A stretch of 33,635 nt of DNA from Alphaproteobacteria bacterium (GCA_030431485.1 JAUIIR010000048.1:1-33635), one strand, 5' to 3'. Positions 15,378-23,929 are shown, numbered from the stretch's first letter. Program-made: numbers and translations. Notes: generated by a model from the sequence alone, not told the origin.

Positions 15378-16249
15378 CAACAATCACTGCCCTCCGTCAA
15401 CGCTCTGAAGAGGAAGCCGCCAAACTCCCCGCGCTCTTGGCCCGGGCAGAGCATTTGGCCGGTACGGTCCTTTTGGGCGAACACGGACGACGGCGCTCTG
15501 GGCTTGGGGACGATTTTTGGCAATATCGACCGATGCAGCAGGGCGATGCACTCCGCGACATCGACTGGCGTCGCTCAGCCCGCAGCGACACGCAATTCGT
15601 GCGCGAACGCGAATGGCAGATTGCGCAAAGCGTCATCCTTTGGGTCGATCAGGCGGCATCCATGCGCTTTGCCTCCGACAACAATCTGACGACCAAAGCG
15701 GATCGTGCCCGAACGCTGGCGCTCGCAAGCGCGATCCTGTTGATCAGAGGGGGCGAACGGGTCGGCCTCACGGGGTTCGACCTGCCCCCGCGCCGCGGAC
15801 AGGCACAAATATCCCGTTTGGCCGAGATGCTCTCCATGGATCAGGGCGAGGACTACGCCGAACCCGAGGCCCGCGGCATGATTCCACAATCACGCGCGAT
15901 CTTCTTTTCCGATTTCCTCGGCGACCCGGCGCCGGTCGAAGCCGCCCTGACCAAGGCCGCAGATCGCGGCGTCCGTGGTGCATTGGTACAAATCCTTGAC
16001 CCAAGCGAAGAATACTTTCCTTTTGACGGTCGCACCATTTTCCAGAGCATCGGCGGCGGTATCGTGCATGAGACGCTCAAAGCAGGGGACCTCAGAACCC
16101 GCTATCTGGACCGTCTGGCCGAACGCAAAGACCGGCTGGAGCAGTTGTCGCGACTGACCGGCTGGCAATATCTGTGTCATCATACGAGTGACAGCGCGCA
16201 GTCTGCGCTTCTGTGGATTTACAGAGCAATGGATGGGGCGCACGGATGA
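15374..16249 (+). CDS. DUF58 domain protein
   Basis: A 291-residue protein with the DUF58 signature GDALRDIDWRRSARSDTQFVREREWQ (about residues 57-82) and a following vWA-like stretch that begins SVILWVDQAASMRF, where the first metal motif D-x-S-x-S reads DQAAS and is therefore degenerate. DUF58 proteins are usual partners of MoxR ATPases. No transmembrane segment is visible, unlike many family members. It starts at a GTG inside the moxR stop (GTGA) and ends in an ATGA overlap with the next gene, so all are translationally coupled. Confidence 0.9.
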   Translation: MTTITALRQRSEEEAAKLPALLARAEHLAGTVLLGEHGRRRSGLGDDFWQYRPMQQGDALRDIDWRRSARSDTQFVREREWQIAQSVILWVDQAASMRFASDNNLTTKADRARTLALASAILLIRGGERVGLTGFDLPPRRGQAQISRLAEMLSMDQGEDYAEPEARGMIPQSRAIFFSDFLGDPAPVEAALTKAADRGVRGALVQILDPSEEYFPFDGRTIFQSIGGGIVHETLKAGDLRTRYLDRLAERKDRLEQLSRLTGWQYLCHHTSDSAQSALLWIYRAMDGAHG

Positions 16250-19017
16250 CGATCTTCGGAATAGGCTTTGCGACCCCTTGGCTTCTCCTGACGCTCTTGG
16301 CGCTGCCGATCCTGTGGCTGATCCTCCGCGCCGTGCCGCCCGCCCCGATCCGTCGCATGTTCCCCGGCGTTGTCCTGCTGCTGGGCCTCAAGGACGATGA
16401 TCAGGTCAGTGACCGCACGCCGTGGTGGCTCTTGCTGTTGCGGATGCTGGCCGTGGCCGCGCTCATCATCGGGCTGGCCGGTCCGATTCTGAATCCGCAA
16501 ACCGACGATATCGCGGCGAATGATGGCCCGCTCCTTGTTGTGATGGACGGCTCTTGGGCAAGTGCTGCAAGCTGGCGCGCCCGGACCCAGGCACTCGACG
16601 GGCTTCTGGCTCAGGCCGCCCGCGATGACCGCCGCGTTGCCTTGCTGAAACTCAGCGCACCGGAACCCACCAACTTTCAGACCGCCGACGATCTGCGCGC
16701 TCGTCTGGTCGGCCTTACCCCGGAACCGTGGGCGCCTGGCGACGCGCAAATCACCCGTGCGCTCGACCTGTTGCCCGAGGGCAGTTTCGACACCTATTGG
16801 ATGTCCGATGGGCTGGACCGCGATACGCGCACGAGCCTTCTGGACACACTCGAAGACCGCGGCACCGTCACCGTGTTTCAGGCAGGGCAAACCATCCTCG
16901 GTCTGGCCCCCGCCCGGTTTGAAGATGGCAACATTGTTCTGACCACCCTGCGCGCCCAAACGGGCAGCGAGCGCGAGGTCACGATACTGGCCCAGGGCCG
17001 CGACCCGGCAGGCAACCCCGCCGTCCTCGCCCGCGCCACAGCAACGTTTGAGGCCGACGCAACCACAGCAGAAACCGCACTCTCGCTGCCTTCGGAACTG
17101 CGCGCCCGCATCACCCGGTTCGAGATCGAAGGCAATCGCAGCGCCGGGGCAACCACCCTGCCCGACGACAGCTTGCGCCGCCGCGAAGTCGCTTTGATGG
17201 CTGGTCGCGAGGACCGTGAAGGTCTGCAACTGCTCTCGCCGCTGCATTATCTGGAAAAGGCTCTTGAACCCAGCGCCGATCTCCTCAGCGGCACACTGAT
17301 GGACATGATCCCAGCCAATCCCGACGTGATCGCGCTGGCGGATGTGGCGACCCTCGGTGCAGCCGAAGAAGAAGCGCTGCTCGACTGGCTCGACGGTGGC
17401 GGCATCCTTCTGCGCTTTGCGGGTCCCCGCCTTGCCGCCAGTGATGTAAGCCGCGAAACCGAAGACCCATTGATGCCCGTACGTCTGCGCGCAGGGGGGC
17501 GCAGCGTCGGTGGCGCAATGAGCTGGGGCGAACCGAAATCTTTGGCCGAGTTCGGCGAGGACAGCCCTTTTTTCGGCCTTTCTATTCCCGCCGATGTGAC
17601 CGTCACCGCTCAGGTCATGGCACAACCTGACCCGGCCTTGGCCGAGCGCGTGATCGCGCAACTCAGCGACGGCACACCACTTGTCACCCGCAAGGCCGTG
17701 GGTCAGGGGCAGATCATCCTCTTTCACGTCACCGCCAACGCGGAATGGTCCTCCCTGCCGCTCTCGGGCCTCTTCGTACAGATGCTCGAACGCCTCGCCA
17801 TCGCCGCAGGCAGTGCCAGCCAGCCCAGCGCCGAAGATCTCGCCGGAACCATTTGGCAGCCCAATATGGTGCTCGACGCGTTTGGCTCGCTGAACGACGG
17901 CAGCACACTTCCTGGCGTGCCCGGCGAAGACATGGTCGAGTCAGCACTCGGCCCCGATCTGCGCCCCGGTCTATACCAAAGTCAGGATCGCAGCATGGCT
18001 CGCAACGTCCTCTCCGCCGACGCAACACTGACACCGGCAAACTGGCCCTCGGATATCACTGTTGAAGGTCTCACGCAGTCCGAGGAAACACCGCTCGCGG
18101 GTTGGCTTCTTGCTCTTGCCATTGCGCTGCTGCTGGCTGACATCATCGCCTCGCTCTTCCTCTCTGGTCGCCTCTCCGGTCCCCGCGCCACAACCGCCGC
18201 AGGGATCGCCGTTGCGCTGCTCATGATGCCCATCACCCCGGCACAGGCGCAATCCACCGCGGATCAGTTCGCCCTGGCTGCCACGTCCGAGGTCACATTT
18301 GCGCATGTGATCACTGGCGACGAAACACTCGACCGTACCGCAGCCGCCGGTCTAAGCGGCCTGTCGGAAACGCTGTTCTTCCGCACGTCGGTCGAACCCG
18401 CTGATCCTGTCGCGGTGAACCTCGAAACCGATGAACTGGCATTCTTCCCTTTTCTGTACTGGCCAATAACCCCCAGCCAACCGACGCCATCGGCCGAGGC
18501 CTATGCCAAGCTGAACACCTATCTGCGGTCCGGCGGGATGATCATGTTTGACACCCGCGATGCGGACATTGCACGTTTCGGCACCGGCAGCCCAAATGGC
18601 CGCAAGCTGCAACAACTGGCAGCACCGCTCGACATTCCGCCGCTTGAACCGGTGCCCGAAGATCACGTCCTGACCCGCACCTTCTATCTGCTTCAGGATT
18701 TTCCCGGCCGCCACAACAGCCGAGATGTCTGGGTCGAAGCCGCACCGCCCGGTGCCGAACTGGTCGAAGGCATGCCATTTCGCAACCTCAACGATAACGT
18801 GACCCCGGTGATCATCGGCGGCAACGACTGGGCGTCCGCGTGGGCGATGGACCATCGAGGCAATGCGCTTTTCCCCATCGGACGCGGCTATTCCGGCGAA
18901 CGCCAACGCGAGATCGCGTACCGCTTCGGGGTCAATCTGGTCATGCACGTGCTGACCGGGAACTACAAATCCGATCAGGTTCACGTGCCTGCACTTCTTG
19001 ACAGATTGGGCAATTGA
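16246..19017 (+). CDS. BatA-like/DUF4159 fusion membrane protein
   Basis: A 923-residue protein. Two membrane helices at about residues 8-30 and 60-83 match the BatA (aerotolerance regulator) N-terminus. A vWA-like domain follows with degenerate DGSWAS (Asp101) and MSDG (186-189). A glutamine-amidotransferase-like region has LLDWLDGGGILLRFAGP. Near residue 617-641 a helix is followed by a second hydrophobic stretch ending in PAQA|QS (Ala668), which looks like a signal peptide inside the protein. The last about 250 residues resemble DUF4159 (LAFFPFLYWPI, LRSGGMIMFDTRD) and should lie in the periplasm. The start is ATG 16246 overlapping the DUF58 stop; a GTG at 16213 is inside the upstream gene. 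Confidence 0.88.
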   Translation: MTIFGIGFATPWLLLTLLALPILWLILRAVPPAPIRRMFPGVVLLLGLKDDDQVSDRTPWWLLLLRMLAVAALIIGLAGPILNPQTDDIAANDGPLLVVMDGSWASAASWRARTQALDGLLAQAARDDRRVALLKLSAPEPTNFQTADDLRARLVGLTPEPWAPGDAQITRALDLLPEGSFDTYWMSDGLDRDTRTSLLDTLEDRGTVTVFQAGQTILGLAPARFEDGNIVLTTLRAQTGSEREVTILAQGRDPAGNPAVLARATATFEADATTAETALSLPSELRARITRFEIEGNRSAGATTLPDDSLRRREVALMAGREDREGLQLLSPLHYLEKALEPSADLLSGTLMDMIPANPDVIALADVATLGAAEEEALLDWLDGGGILLRFAGPRLAASDVSRETEDPLMPVRLRAGGRSVGGAMSWGEPKSLAEFGEDSPFFGLSIPADVTVTAQVMAQPDPALAERVIAQLSDGTPLVTRKAVGQGQIILFHVTANAEWSSLPLSGLFVQMLERLAIAAGSASQPSAEDLAGTIWQPNMVLDAFGSLNDGSTLPGVPGEDMVESALGPDLRPGLYQSQDRSMARNVLSADATLTPANWPSDITVEGLTQSEETPLAGWLLALAIALLLADIIASLFLSGRLSGPRATTAAGIAVALLMMPITPAQAQSTADQFALAATSEVTFAHVITGDETLDRTAAAGLSGLSETLFFRTSVEPADPVAVNLETDELAFFPFLYWPITPSQPTPSAEAYAKLNTYLRSGGMIMFDTRDADIARFGTGSPNGRKLQQLAAPLDIPPLEPVPEDHVLTRTFYLLQDFPGRHNSRDVWVEAAPPGAELVEGMPFRNLNDNVTPVIIGGNDWASAWAMDHRGNALFPIGRGYSGERQREIAYRFGVNLVMHVLTGNYKSDQVHVPALLDRLGN

Positions 19018-21059
19018 TGACCGGCAGCATCGTCTTCGATCCACTTCTTCCGTGGGTGTTCATCGCCGTGCTGGCAGCACTCGCCGCACTTGGCGTAGCA
19101 CTGGCTCTCTGGCGCGGCTTGCAGGGCTGGGCGCTCCGAGCGTTGGCCGCGCTTGTCGTGCTCGCCGCCCTCGCACAGCCGTCTTATCAGATCGAAGACC
19201 GCGCGCCGCTGTCGAACATCGTGCTGATCGTCGAAGACAAAAGCGCCAGCCAATCTCTGGGCAACCGCTTTGACGACACCACAAATGCAGCTGTCTCGCT
19301 GGCCGCGCAACTGAACGCCCGCGACAACACCGAAATCCGCCGGATCGAGGTCGGAGACGGTGAAGGCGACACCGGCACGTTACTCATGTCCGCCGTCTCT
19401 GATGCTTTGGCCGAAGAGCCTCGTGGCCGTATCGCGGGCATTTTTCTGCTCAGCGACGGACGCGTGCATGATCTCGAACGCACGCCCGATCTGCCCGCGC
19501 CGCTGCACCTGCTGCTGACCGGCAAGGAAACCGATTGGGATCGCCGCCTGATCGTCAAGAATGCGCCCGCTTTTGCCATCCTCGGCGAACCCGTCACCCT
19601 CACCTTGCGGGTCGAGGATGACGGTGCTGCGCCGCAAACCGGGTCAACCGTGATCGACATTTCGGTAGACGGGGCAGAGCCGCAGCGCTTCGACATGCCC
19701 ATTGGCGAAGACATCGAATTGCCGATCACGCTGCCTCATGGTGGCCTGAACGTCATCCAGTTCACCGTTCCCACCGCTGAGGATGAACTCACCGACCGCA
19801 ACAACACCGCGCTGGTCCAGATTAACGGCGTCCGCGACCGCCTGCGCGTGCTACTGGTCAGTGGCGAACCCCACGCCGGCGGCCGCACATGGCGCAACCT
19901 GCTCAAGTCCGACAGCTCGGTCGACCTGGTGCACTTCACCATCCTGCGCCCTCCGGAAAAGCAGGACGGTGTCCCGGTCACCGAACTATCTCTGATCGCC
20001 TTCCCGACCCGCGAGCTGTTTCTTGAGAAGATCGAAGATTTCGACCTCATCATCTTCGACCGATACAAACGGCGCGGTATCCTGCCTGCCATCTATCTCG
20101 ACAACGTCGCGAACTATGTTCAAGAGGGCGGCGCGGTTCTGGTTGCTGCTGGCCCGGATTTCGCAAGCGCCGACAGCATCTACCGCTCGCCTCTTGCCGA
20201 CATCATCCCTGCCGAACCCACCGCCCGCGTGATCGAACGCGGCTATCGTCCCGGGATCACCGATCTGGGCGACCGCCACCCTGTAACCTCCGGTCTTGCC
20301 GGAGCCGACACCTGGGGCCGCTGGATGCGCCAGATCGAGGTTGATCCCATTGGCGGCGACGTCGTGATGAGCGGCATTGACGACAAACCGCTCCTCGTCC
20401 TTGACCGCGTTGGCGAAGGCCGCGTTGCGCTGATCGCGTCTGATCACGCCTGGCTCTGGTCGCGCGGCTTTGAAGGCGGCGGTCCGCAGCTCGACTTGCT
20501 GCGCCGTCTGGCCCACTGGATGATGAAGGAACCCGAGCTTGAGGAAGAAGCGCTTTGGGCCGAACCCACCGGCCAGACCATGCGCATCATCCGCCGCACG
20601 CTCGACGAAACCATTGGCGCGGTGACGGTCACACGCCCAGATGGCACCGAAGAAGAGATCACTTTGGAAGAGGTCACTCCGGGCCGGTTTGAGGCCCTGT
20701 ATACTGGCCCCGAGATTGGCCTCTACCGCCTTGCCGAAGGCGATCAGGAGGCCGTTGTCGGCCTCGGCCCAGCTGCGCCCCGCGAATTCGAGCAGACCAT
20801 TGCCAGCGGTGAGGTTTTGGAGGCCGTGGTGGATGGCACCAATGGTGGCGTCCGTCGCCTCGAAGACGGCCTGCCCAGCATCCGCGCAGTTGGTGAAGGC
20901 CGTCCCGCCGCGGGACGCGGCTGGCTCGGTATCACCCCGCGCGAAGCGTTCGAGACTTTGGACGTGACCCAAACGCCGATGCTTCCTGGCTGGCTGGTTT
21001 TGCTGCTCGCATCCGGCCTGATCCTTGGCGCATGGCTACGTGAAGGTAGGCGCAGCTGA
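19017..21059 (+). CDS. vWA/amidotransferase-like membrane protein, last gene of the MoxR operon
   Basis: A 680-residue membrane protein. Two N-terminal helices (about 10-60) lead to a vWA-like domain with DKSAS (Asp74, Ser76, Ser78), which fits the D-x-S-x-S metal motif, and LLSDG (Asp147). The middle (about 275-500) is class I glutamine-amidotransferase-like, with LRVLLVSGEPHAGG and YVQEGGAVLVAAGP; no catalytic Cys is seen in that stretch, so it is probably non-enzymatic. A single helix near the C-terminus (MLPGWLVLLLASGLILGAWL) anchors it again, placing most of the chain in the periplasm. The ATG at 19017 overlaps the previous stop. It ends 11 bases before a convergent gene. Confidence 0.85.
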   Translation: MTGSIVFDPLLPWVFIAVLAALAALGVALALWRGLQGWALRALAALVVLAALAQPSYQIEDRAPLSNIVLIVEDKSASQSLGNRFDDTTNAAVSLAAQLNARDNTEIRRIEVGDGEGDTGTLLMSAVSDALAEEPRGRIAGIFLLSDGRVHDLERTPDLPAPLHLLLTGKETDWDRRLIVKNAPAFAILGEPVTLTLRVEDDGAAPQTGSTVIDISVDGAEPQRFDMPIGEDIELPITLPHGGLNVIQFTVPTAEDELTDRNNTALVQINGVRDRLRVLLVSGEPHAGGRTWRNLLKSDSSVDLVHFTILRPPEKQDGVPVTELSLIAFPTRELFLEKIEDFDLIIFDRYKRRGILPAIYLDNVANYVQEGGAVLVAAGPDFASADSIYRSPLADIIPAEPTARVIERGYRPGITDLGDRHPVTSGLAGADTWGRWMRQIEVDPIGGDVVMSGIDDKPLLVLDRVGEGRVALIASDHAWLWSRGFEGGGPQLDLLRRLAHWMMKEPELEEEALWAEPTGQTMRIIRRTLDETIGAVTVTRPDGTEEEITLEEVTPGRFEALYTGPEIGLYRLAEGDQEAVVGLGPAAPREFEQTIASGEVLEAVVDGTNGGVRRLEDGLPSIRAVGEGRPAAGRGWLGITPREAFETLDVTQTPMLPGWLVLLLASGLILGAWLREGRRS

Positions 21060-21070
21060 CCTTCGCGAGA

Positions 21071-22426
21071 TCAGCCTGAATTAAACGTATCAAAAAAGTC
21101 GGCAGGCAATACGCCAATCACCGGCATCAGGAACTCCGGCGCGGCGTCTGACATGGCGGCATCAAACGCGTCCAGAGCGGCCTCGCCCGCACCGAAATAA
21201 TCGCGCGTGCTCGCATCGCCGTAAGTATCCATCACTGCATTCGCTGCGTCTAGGTTTGACAGTCCGAAGTTTACGGCAAAATACGATCCAACCTCGACCT
21301 TCTCTGCCAGATACGCGCGATCCGCCAATTGCTGATCAATGAAATCTTGGCCAAGGCTTGGATCCGGTTCCGCTTTCGCGCCTTCCAATACCCGAAGGAT
21401 AAACACATCGCGCGCGGTATTGCCGGAATCAAGCGCACTGACCCAAAAGGCCAGACCATCCGCATCCGGGGTTCGACCCAACACGTTCTCATAAACAGTT
21501 GTCGCGAATTGTTCATTGGTCACGTCGGACGGGAACGCCGCCAGTGTTTCCGGCTGTGTCGCAAAATCCGCCGCAATGCCTTCAAGGCTCAGTCCGCCCT
21601 CTTCGCCAGCCAGTCCTCGCGCAAAGACCGTCGCCCAGAAATTGAGCCCCAGCGCATCTGGAGCCCGGTCGTAATAGGCGATGTAGAGTTCCGTCAGCGC
21701 GAGAAAGTCATCCAATCCCAAGCCACCTGCGCCACCGAACTTGGTCAAGTCCAAGGGTGCAATCGCCGCATCCCCTTCAAAACCGAGCGTTTCGATACTG
21801 CGCAGCGTATCCAACCCATCGCCACCGTCGCGCCGATCCTGTACGGTCGTGTCACCCGGCGAAATGGTCACCGTATACGACGCCTGCGGTCCGTTATACG
21901 CCACCGTATCAATGCCTTCACCGCCATCCAGCGTGTCGTTCCCGGCACTGGCCTCAAACGTGTCATTGCCTTCAAGCCCAAGCACAAGCTCGGGGCCGGG
22001 TGTCCCGCTTAAGGTGTCCGGCCCCGGAGTGGCCGACAAATCATCCTCCACACCACCGAAGGTCACGGTAATCAGATCCGTCGCCTCGTTATTGCTGCCT
22101 TCGAAATCCTGCGTCAGAACAAACAGGCTGGAGACTTGGATCGACCCGGGCCCGTCAGTTGAAAACGTGTACGCAAAAACGTCCGTATTGTCCGAGACAG
22201 ACCCCAAAATGCTCAGCTCAACGGCGTCAGTCAGCAGGTTGTTTTCAATCGCAACGTCGCTGGAGATAGATCCCGAGACCAACAGATCGGTCCCCACATA
22301 GGTGGCATTGGACAAGACAAGCTGCGGTGCGATCTGGACGTCGAAATCACCAGATGTCCCGGAGTCCAATGAAAAAATGATGCTGATGATCGAACCGTTC
22401 TCTTCGCCACGAACGGAAATGGGCAT
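21071..22426 (-). CDS. RTX-type exoprotein with DUF4214 region
   Basis: A 451-residue acidic protein without visible cysteine. Residues about 1-140 are beta-rich; then RTX-like repeats (GPDTLSG, LEGNDTFEASAGNDTLDGGEGIDTVAYNG) of the calcium-binding type; then a DUF4214 region with YIAYYDRAPDALGLNFW and YENVLGRTPDADGLAFWVSALDSG. No Sec signal is present, which fits export by a type I secretion system using a C-terminal signal; no T1SS genes lie in the window. DUF4214 occurs in surface-layer and secreted proteins and its role is poorly known. ATG 22426 has AGGAG ten bases upstream; an earlier start at 22477 would overlap the presumed promoter. Confidence 0.82.
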   Translation of the reverse strand: MPISVRGEENGSIISIIFSLDSGTSGDFDVQIAPQLVLSNATYVGTDLLVSGSISSDVAIENNLLTDAVELSILGSVSDNTDVFAYTFSTDGPGSIQVSSLFVLTQDFEGSNNEATDLITVTFGGVEDDLSATPGPDTLSGTPGPELVLGLEGNDTFEASAGNDTLDGGEGIDTVAYNGPQASYTVTISPGDTTVQDRRDGGDGLDTLRSIETLGFEGDAAIAPLDLTKFGGAGGLGLDDFLALTELYIAYYDRAPDALGLNFWATVFARGLAGEEGGLSLEGIAADFATQPETLAAFPSDVTNEQFATTVYENVLGRTPDADGLAFWVSALDSGNTARDVFILRVLEGAKAEPDPSLGQDFIDQQLADRAYLAEKVEVGSYFAVNFGLSNLDAANAVMDTYGDASTRDYFGAGEAALDAFDAAMSDAAPEFLMPVIGVLPADFFDTFNSG

Positions 22427-22476
22427 AGCGCAAAACTCCTGACTTACCAAAATACGCAGATTAAAATGATCAGCCA

Positions 22477-22505
22477 AAGGTAGAAACTCAGAATAAGCCT
22501 GTCAA
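22477..22505 (-). promoter_or_regulatory. Possible sigma-70 promoter of the RTX/DUF4214 gene
   Basis: On the minus strand TTGACA (22505-22500) is a perfect -35 hexamer, followed after 17 bases by TACCTT (22482-22477), a poor -10. A start of transcription near 22470 would give a leader of about 45 bases before ATG 22426. The weak -10 would suit an activator such as CtrA bound upstream. Confidence 0.45.
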
Positions 22506-22553
22506 CGAAAACGGCAGTGGCGCTGCGTGACCACTCGCTGAAAAACTCTCTGG

Positions 22554-22568
22554 TTAACAAATGGTTAA
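22554..22568. promoter_or_regulatory. CtrA-type binding site TTAA-N7-TTAA
   Basis: TTAACAAATGGTTAA reads on the minus strand as TTAACCATTTGTTAA and matches the full CtrA consensus TTAA-N7-TTAA. It lies about 85-98 bases upstream of the inferred transcription start of the RTX/DUF4214 gene. CtrA is the response regulator that in Rhodobacterales controls motility, gene transfer agent and related traits. I noticed no second full-length site in the window. Function is inferred from the match alone. Confidence 0.55.
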
Positions 22569-22570
22569 AA

Positions 22571-22624
22571 GGTCCGATGCGGACCCATTGTTTCGCGCGC
22601 GAAACATTTGGACCGATCCGGACC
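22571..22624. repeat. Symmetric three-part palindromic element
   Basis: Two 15-base near-identical repeats, GGTCCGATGCGGACC (22571-22585) and GGACCGATCCGGACC (22610-22624), differ at two positions. Between them is a perfect 18-base palindrome TGTTTCGCGCGCGAAACA (22589-22606). The centres of the two repeats are each 19.5 bases from the palindrome's centre. The left repeat is itself a dyad (GGTCCG-ATG-CGGACC). The element directly abuts the CtrA-type site and lies between the terminator of the dsbA-like gene and the RTX/DUF4214 promoter. It looks like a multi-site operator or a structural DNA element; the binding protein is unknown. Confidence 0.7.
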
Positions 22625-22651
22625 TTTCTCTGTGGCACCCCCAAATACGCA

Positions 22652-22678
22652 AAAGGCCGGTCCAACGAACCGGCCTTT
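22652..22678 (-). terminator. Rho-independent terminator of the dciA-dsbA transcript
   Basis: A 10-base-pair GC-rich stem (AAAGGCCGGT with ACCGGCCTTT) and 7-base loop lie 21 bases past the stop of the dsbA-like gene; on the minus strand the stem ends in a TTTT run. This is the clearest intrinsic terminator in the window. Confidence 0.85.
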
Positions 22679-22698
22679 ACGTAGCATTTGGAAAGTAT

Positions 22699-23382
22699 TT
22701 AGCTACCCAGCTTTTCGTCCAGGATTTCCTTGAACTCGTTATAGCTCATGTTCGAATATGTGGTTCCGTCGATCACAAAAGACGGGGTCGAATTGATCCC
22801 GTGCTCATCTGCATTGGCCTGATACCACTCGATCAAGGCACGCGCCTTGTCGCCATTGCTCAGGCAAGCTTCAAGCTGGTCGTTCTCGATCCCTGCAATC
22901 CGCCCGATCTTGCGCAGCTCATCGGCAATGGCTGCCTCAGAACCGGCACGGGACCACTCTCCCTGCGTGTCGTAGATCATCTCGGTGATGCCAAAGAACC
23001 GGTCTTCACCACCGCAGCGTGCAACCAAAGACCCCCAAAGACCGTAGCGATCGAAATACACCTCGCGATAGGTGAATTTGACCTTTCCTGTGTCGATGTA
23101 ATCAGCCTTGAGGTCCTTGAAGACACCCTTATGGAAATTTGCGCAATGCGGGCAGGTGTAGGAGGCGTATTCGATCATTTCTACCGGCGCATTCTCGGCC
23201 CCGATCACCATCTCCTGAATGGTTACGTCTGCAGCCTGGCTTTCCTGCGCATTGGCAGCGCCCGGAAGCGCGATGACCTGACCGTTGAGCGTCGGTGCCT
23301 GCGTTCCCGTTCCGGCAACCCACCACCCGGCACCCGCGACAAGCGCCGCTGCAAGTACAATTGTCATCAACCGTTGTTTCAT
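22699..23382 (-). CDS. DsbA-family thiol:disulfide oxidoreductase
   Basis: A 227-residue periplasmic thioredoxin-fold protein. An N-terminal signal anchor (MKQRLMTIVLAAALVAGAGWW) is followed by YASYTCPHCANFH with the CPHC active site (Cys77, Cys80) typical of DsbA, and near the C-terminus INSTPSFVIDG with the cis-proline loop. The spacing and length (a helical insertion between the two) fit the DsbA/BdbD group in alphaproteobacteria, which introduces disulfides into exported proteins or serves particular maturation pathways. One more Cys pair (ARCGGE, EACLSNG) is present. It lies 32 bases downstream of the DciA-like gene and is followed by a strong terminator, so the two form one transcript. 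Confidence 0.92.
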   Translation of the reverse strand: MKQRLMTIVLAAALVAGAGWWVAGTGTQAPTLNGQVIALPGAANAQESQAADVTIQEMVIGAENAPVEMIEYASYTCPHCANFHKGVFKDLKADYIDTGKVKFTYREVYFDRYGLWGSLVARCGGEDRFFGITEMIYDTQGEWSRAGSEAAIADELRKIGRIAGIENDQLEACLSNGDKARALIEWYQANADEHGINSTPSFVIDGTTYSNMSYNEFKEILDEKLGS

Positions 23383-23414
23383 TGCGAAACCCTTTGCTCT
23401 GTTTACCTGCGGAC

Positions 23415-23927
23415 CTAGGTCCGGTTTTGCGTTTTTGAATAGACGTTCGTGGCCAGACGTTCCAGCGCCGCGCGCAGGCCATCGTCCTGAACCCCGTCCG
23501 CCAGCGTCTGTGCTTCCGGTAAAATCGGAGCCGGTGAATCGTCGCGCGGCGACATGGGGCGGTGATCAAAACTCACCTGACCCTCTGAAAATCCGGTCGC
23601 AGCCGTTTGTGTGATGCGCACCTTAGAGATGGCATTATAGCCATAAACCGCGTTCACCTTCTCGCGCAGCTTTTCCTTCTGCATCTCGAGAATCGGCGCA
23701 TTAGCTCCGGTGGTCAGCAGCGTCAGCGTTGCACCGAAACCACCCCGCCCATAGCGCACTTCGACGGGTCGGCTGATGGCGGCGATGTCCTCGCCCGCGA
23801 TTTCGGCCCAGTGGGTCAAGAGCCGAGATTGCGCAAAGCCACGCGTCTCGGATGTCTTGCGGATCTGCGTCTGCAAGAGGCTCGACGTGCGTTTGAAGCC
23901 GTGGGTCTGACCGTTGCGCGGTGGCAT
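23415..23927 (-). CDS. DciA-like DUF721 protein
   Basis: A 170-residue basic protein with the DUF721 core in the first about 110 residues: LLTHWAEIAGEDIAAISRPVEV and ATLTLLTTGANAPILEMQKEKLREKVNAVYG. DUF721 proteins of the DciA type bind the replicative helicase DnaB and help load it in bacteria that lack DnaC/DnaI, so this is a likely replication factor. The C-terminal 60 residues are acidic/low complexity and poorly conserved. The ATG at 23927 has GGGAG seven bases upstream. It is divergent from mutY and leads into the dsbA-like gene. Confidence 0.82.
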   Translation of the reverse strand: MPPRNGQTHGFKRTSSLLQTQIRKTSETRGFAQSRLLTHWAEIAGEDIAAISRPVEVRYGRGGFGATLTLLTTGANAPILEMQKEKLREKVNAVYGYNAISKVRITQTAATGFSEGQVSFDHRPMSPRDDSPAPILPEAQTLADGVQDDGLRAALERLATNVYSKTQNRT

Positions 23928-23929
23928 AT

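Noticed and set aside
16219..17727. A 502-codon minus-strand open frame
   Set aside because: Antisense to the BatA/DUF4159 fusion gene; composition typical of a high-GC shadow frame.
19986..20972. A 328-codon minus-strand open frame
   Set aside because: Antisense to the last gene of the MoxR operon, with no recognisable motif.
22589..22606. A parS site for ParB
   Set aside because: The half-sites TGTTTC/GAAACA match parS, but the core is six bases (GCGCGC) and not four (ACGT), which shifts the half-sites relative to each other; also parS normally lies near the origin with parAB, not seen here.
22444..22665. A 73-codon minus-strand frame in the gap upstream of the RTX/DUF4214 gene
   Set aside because: It spans the palindromic element, the CtrA-type site and the promoter, and the product has no family pattern.
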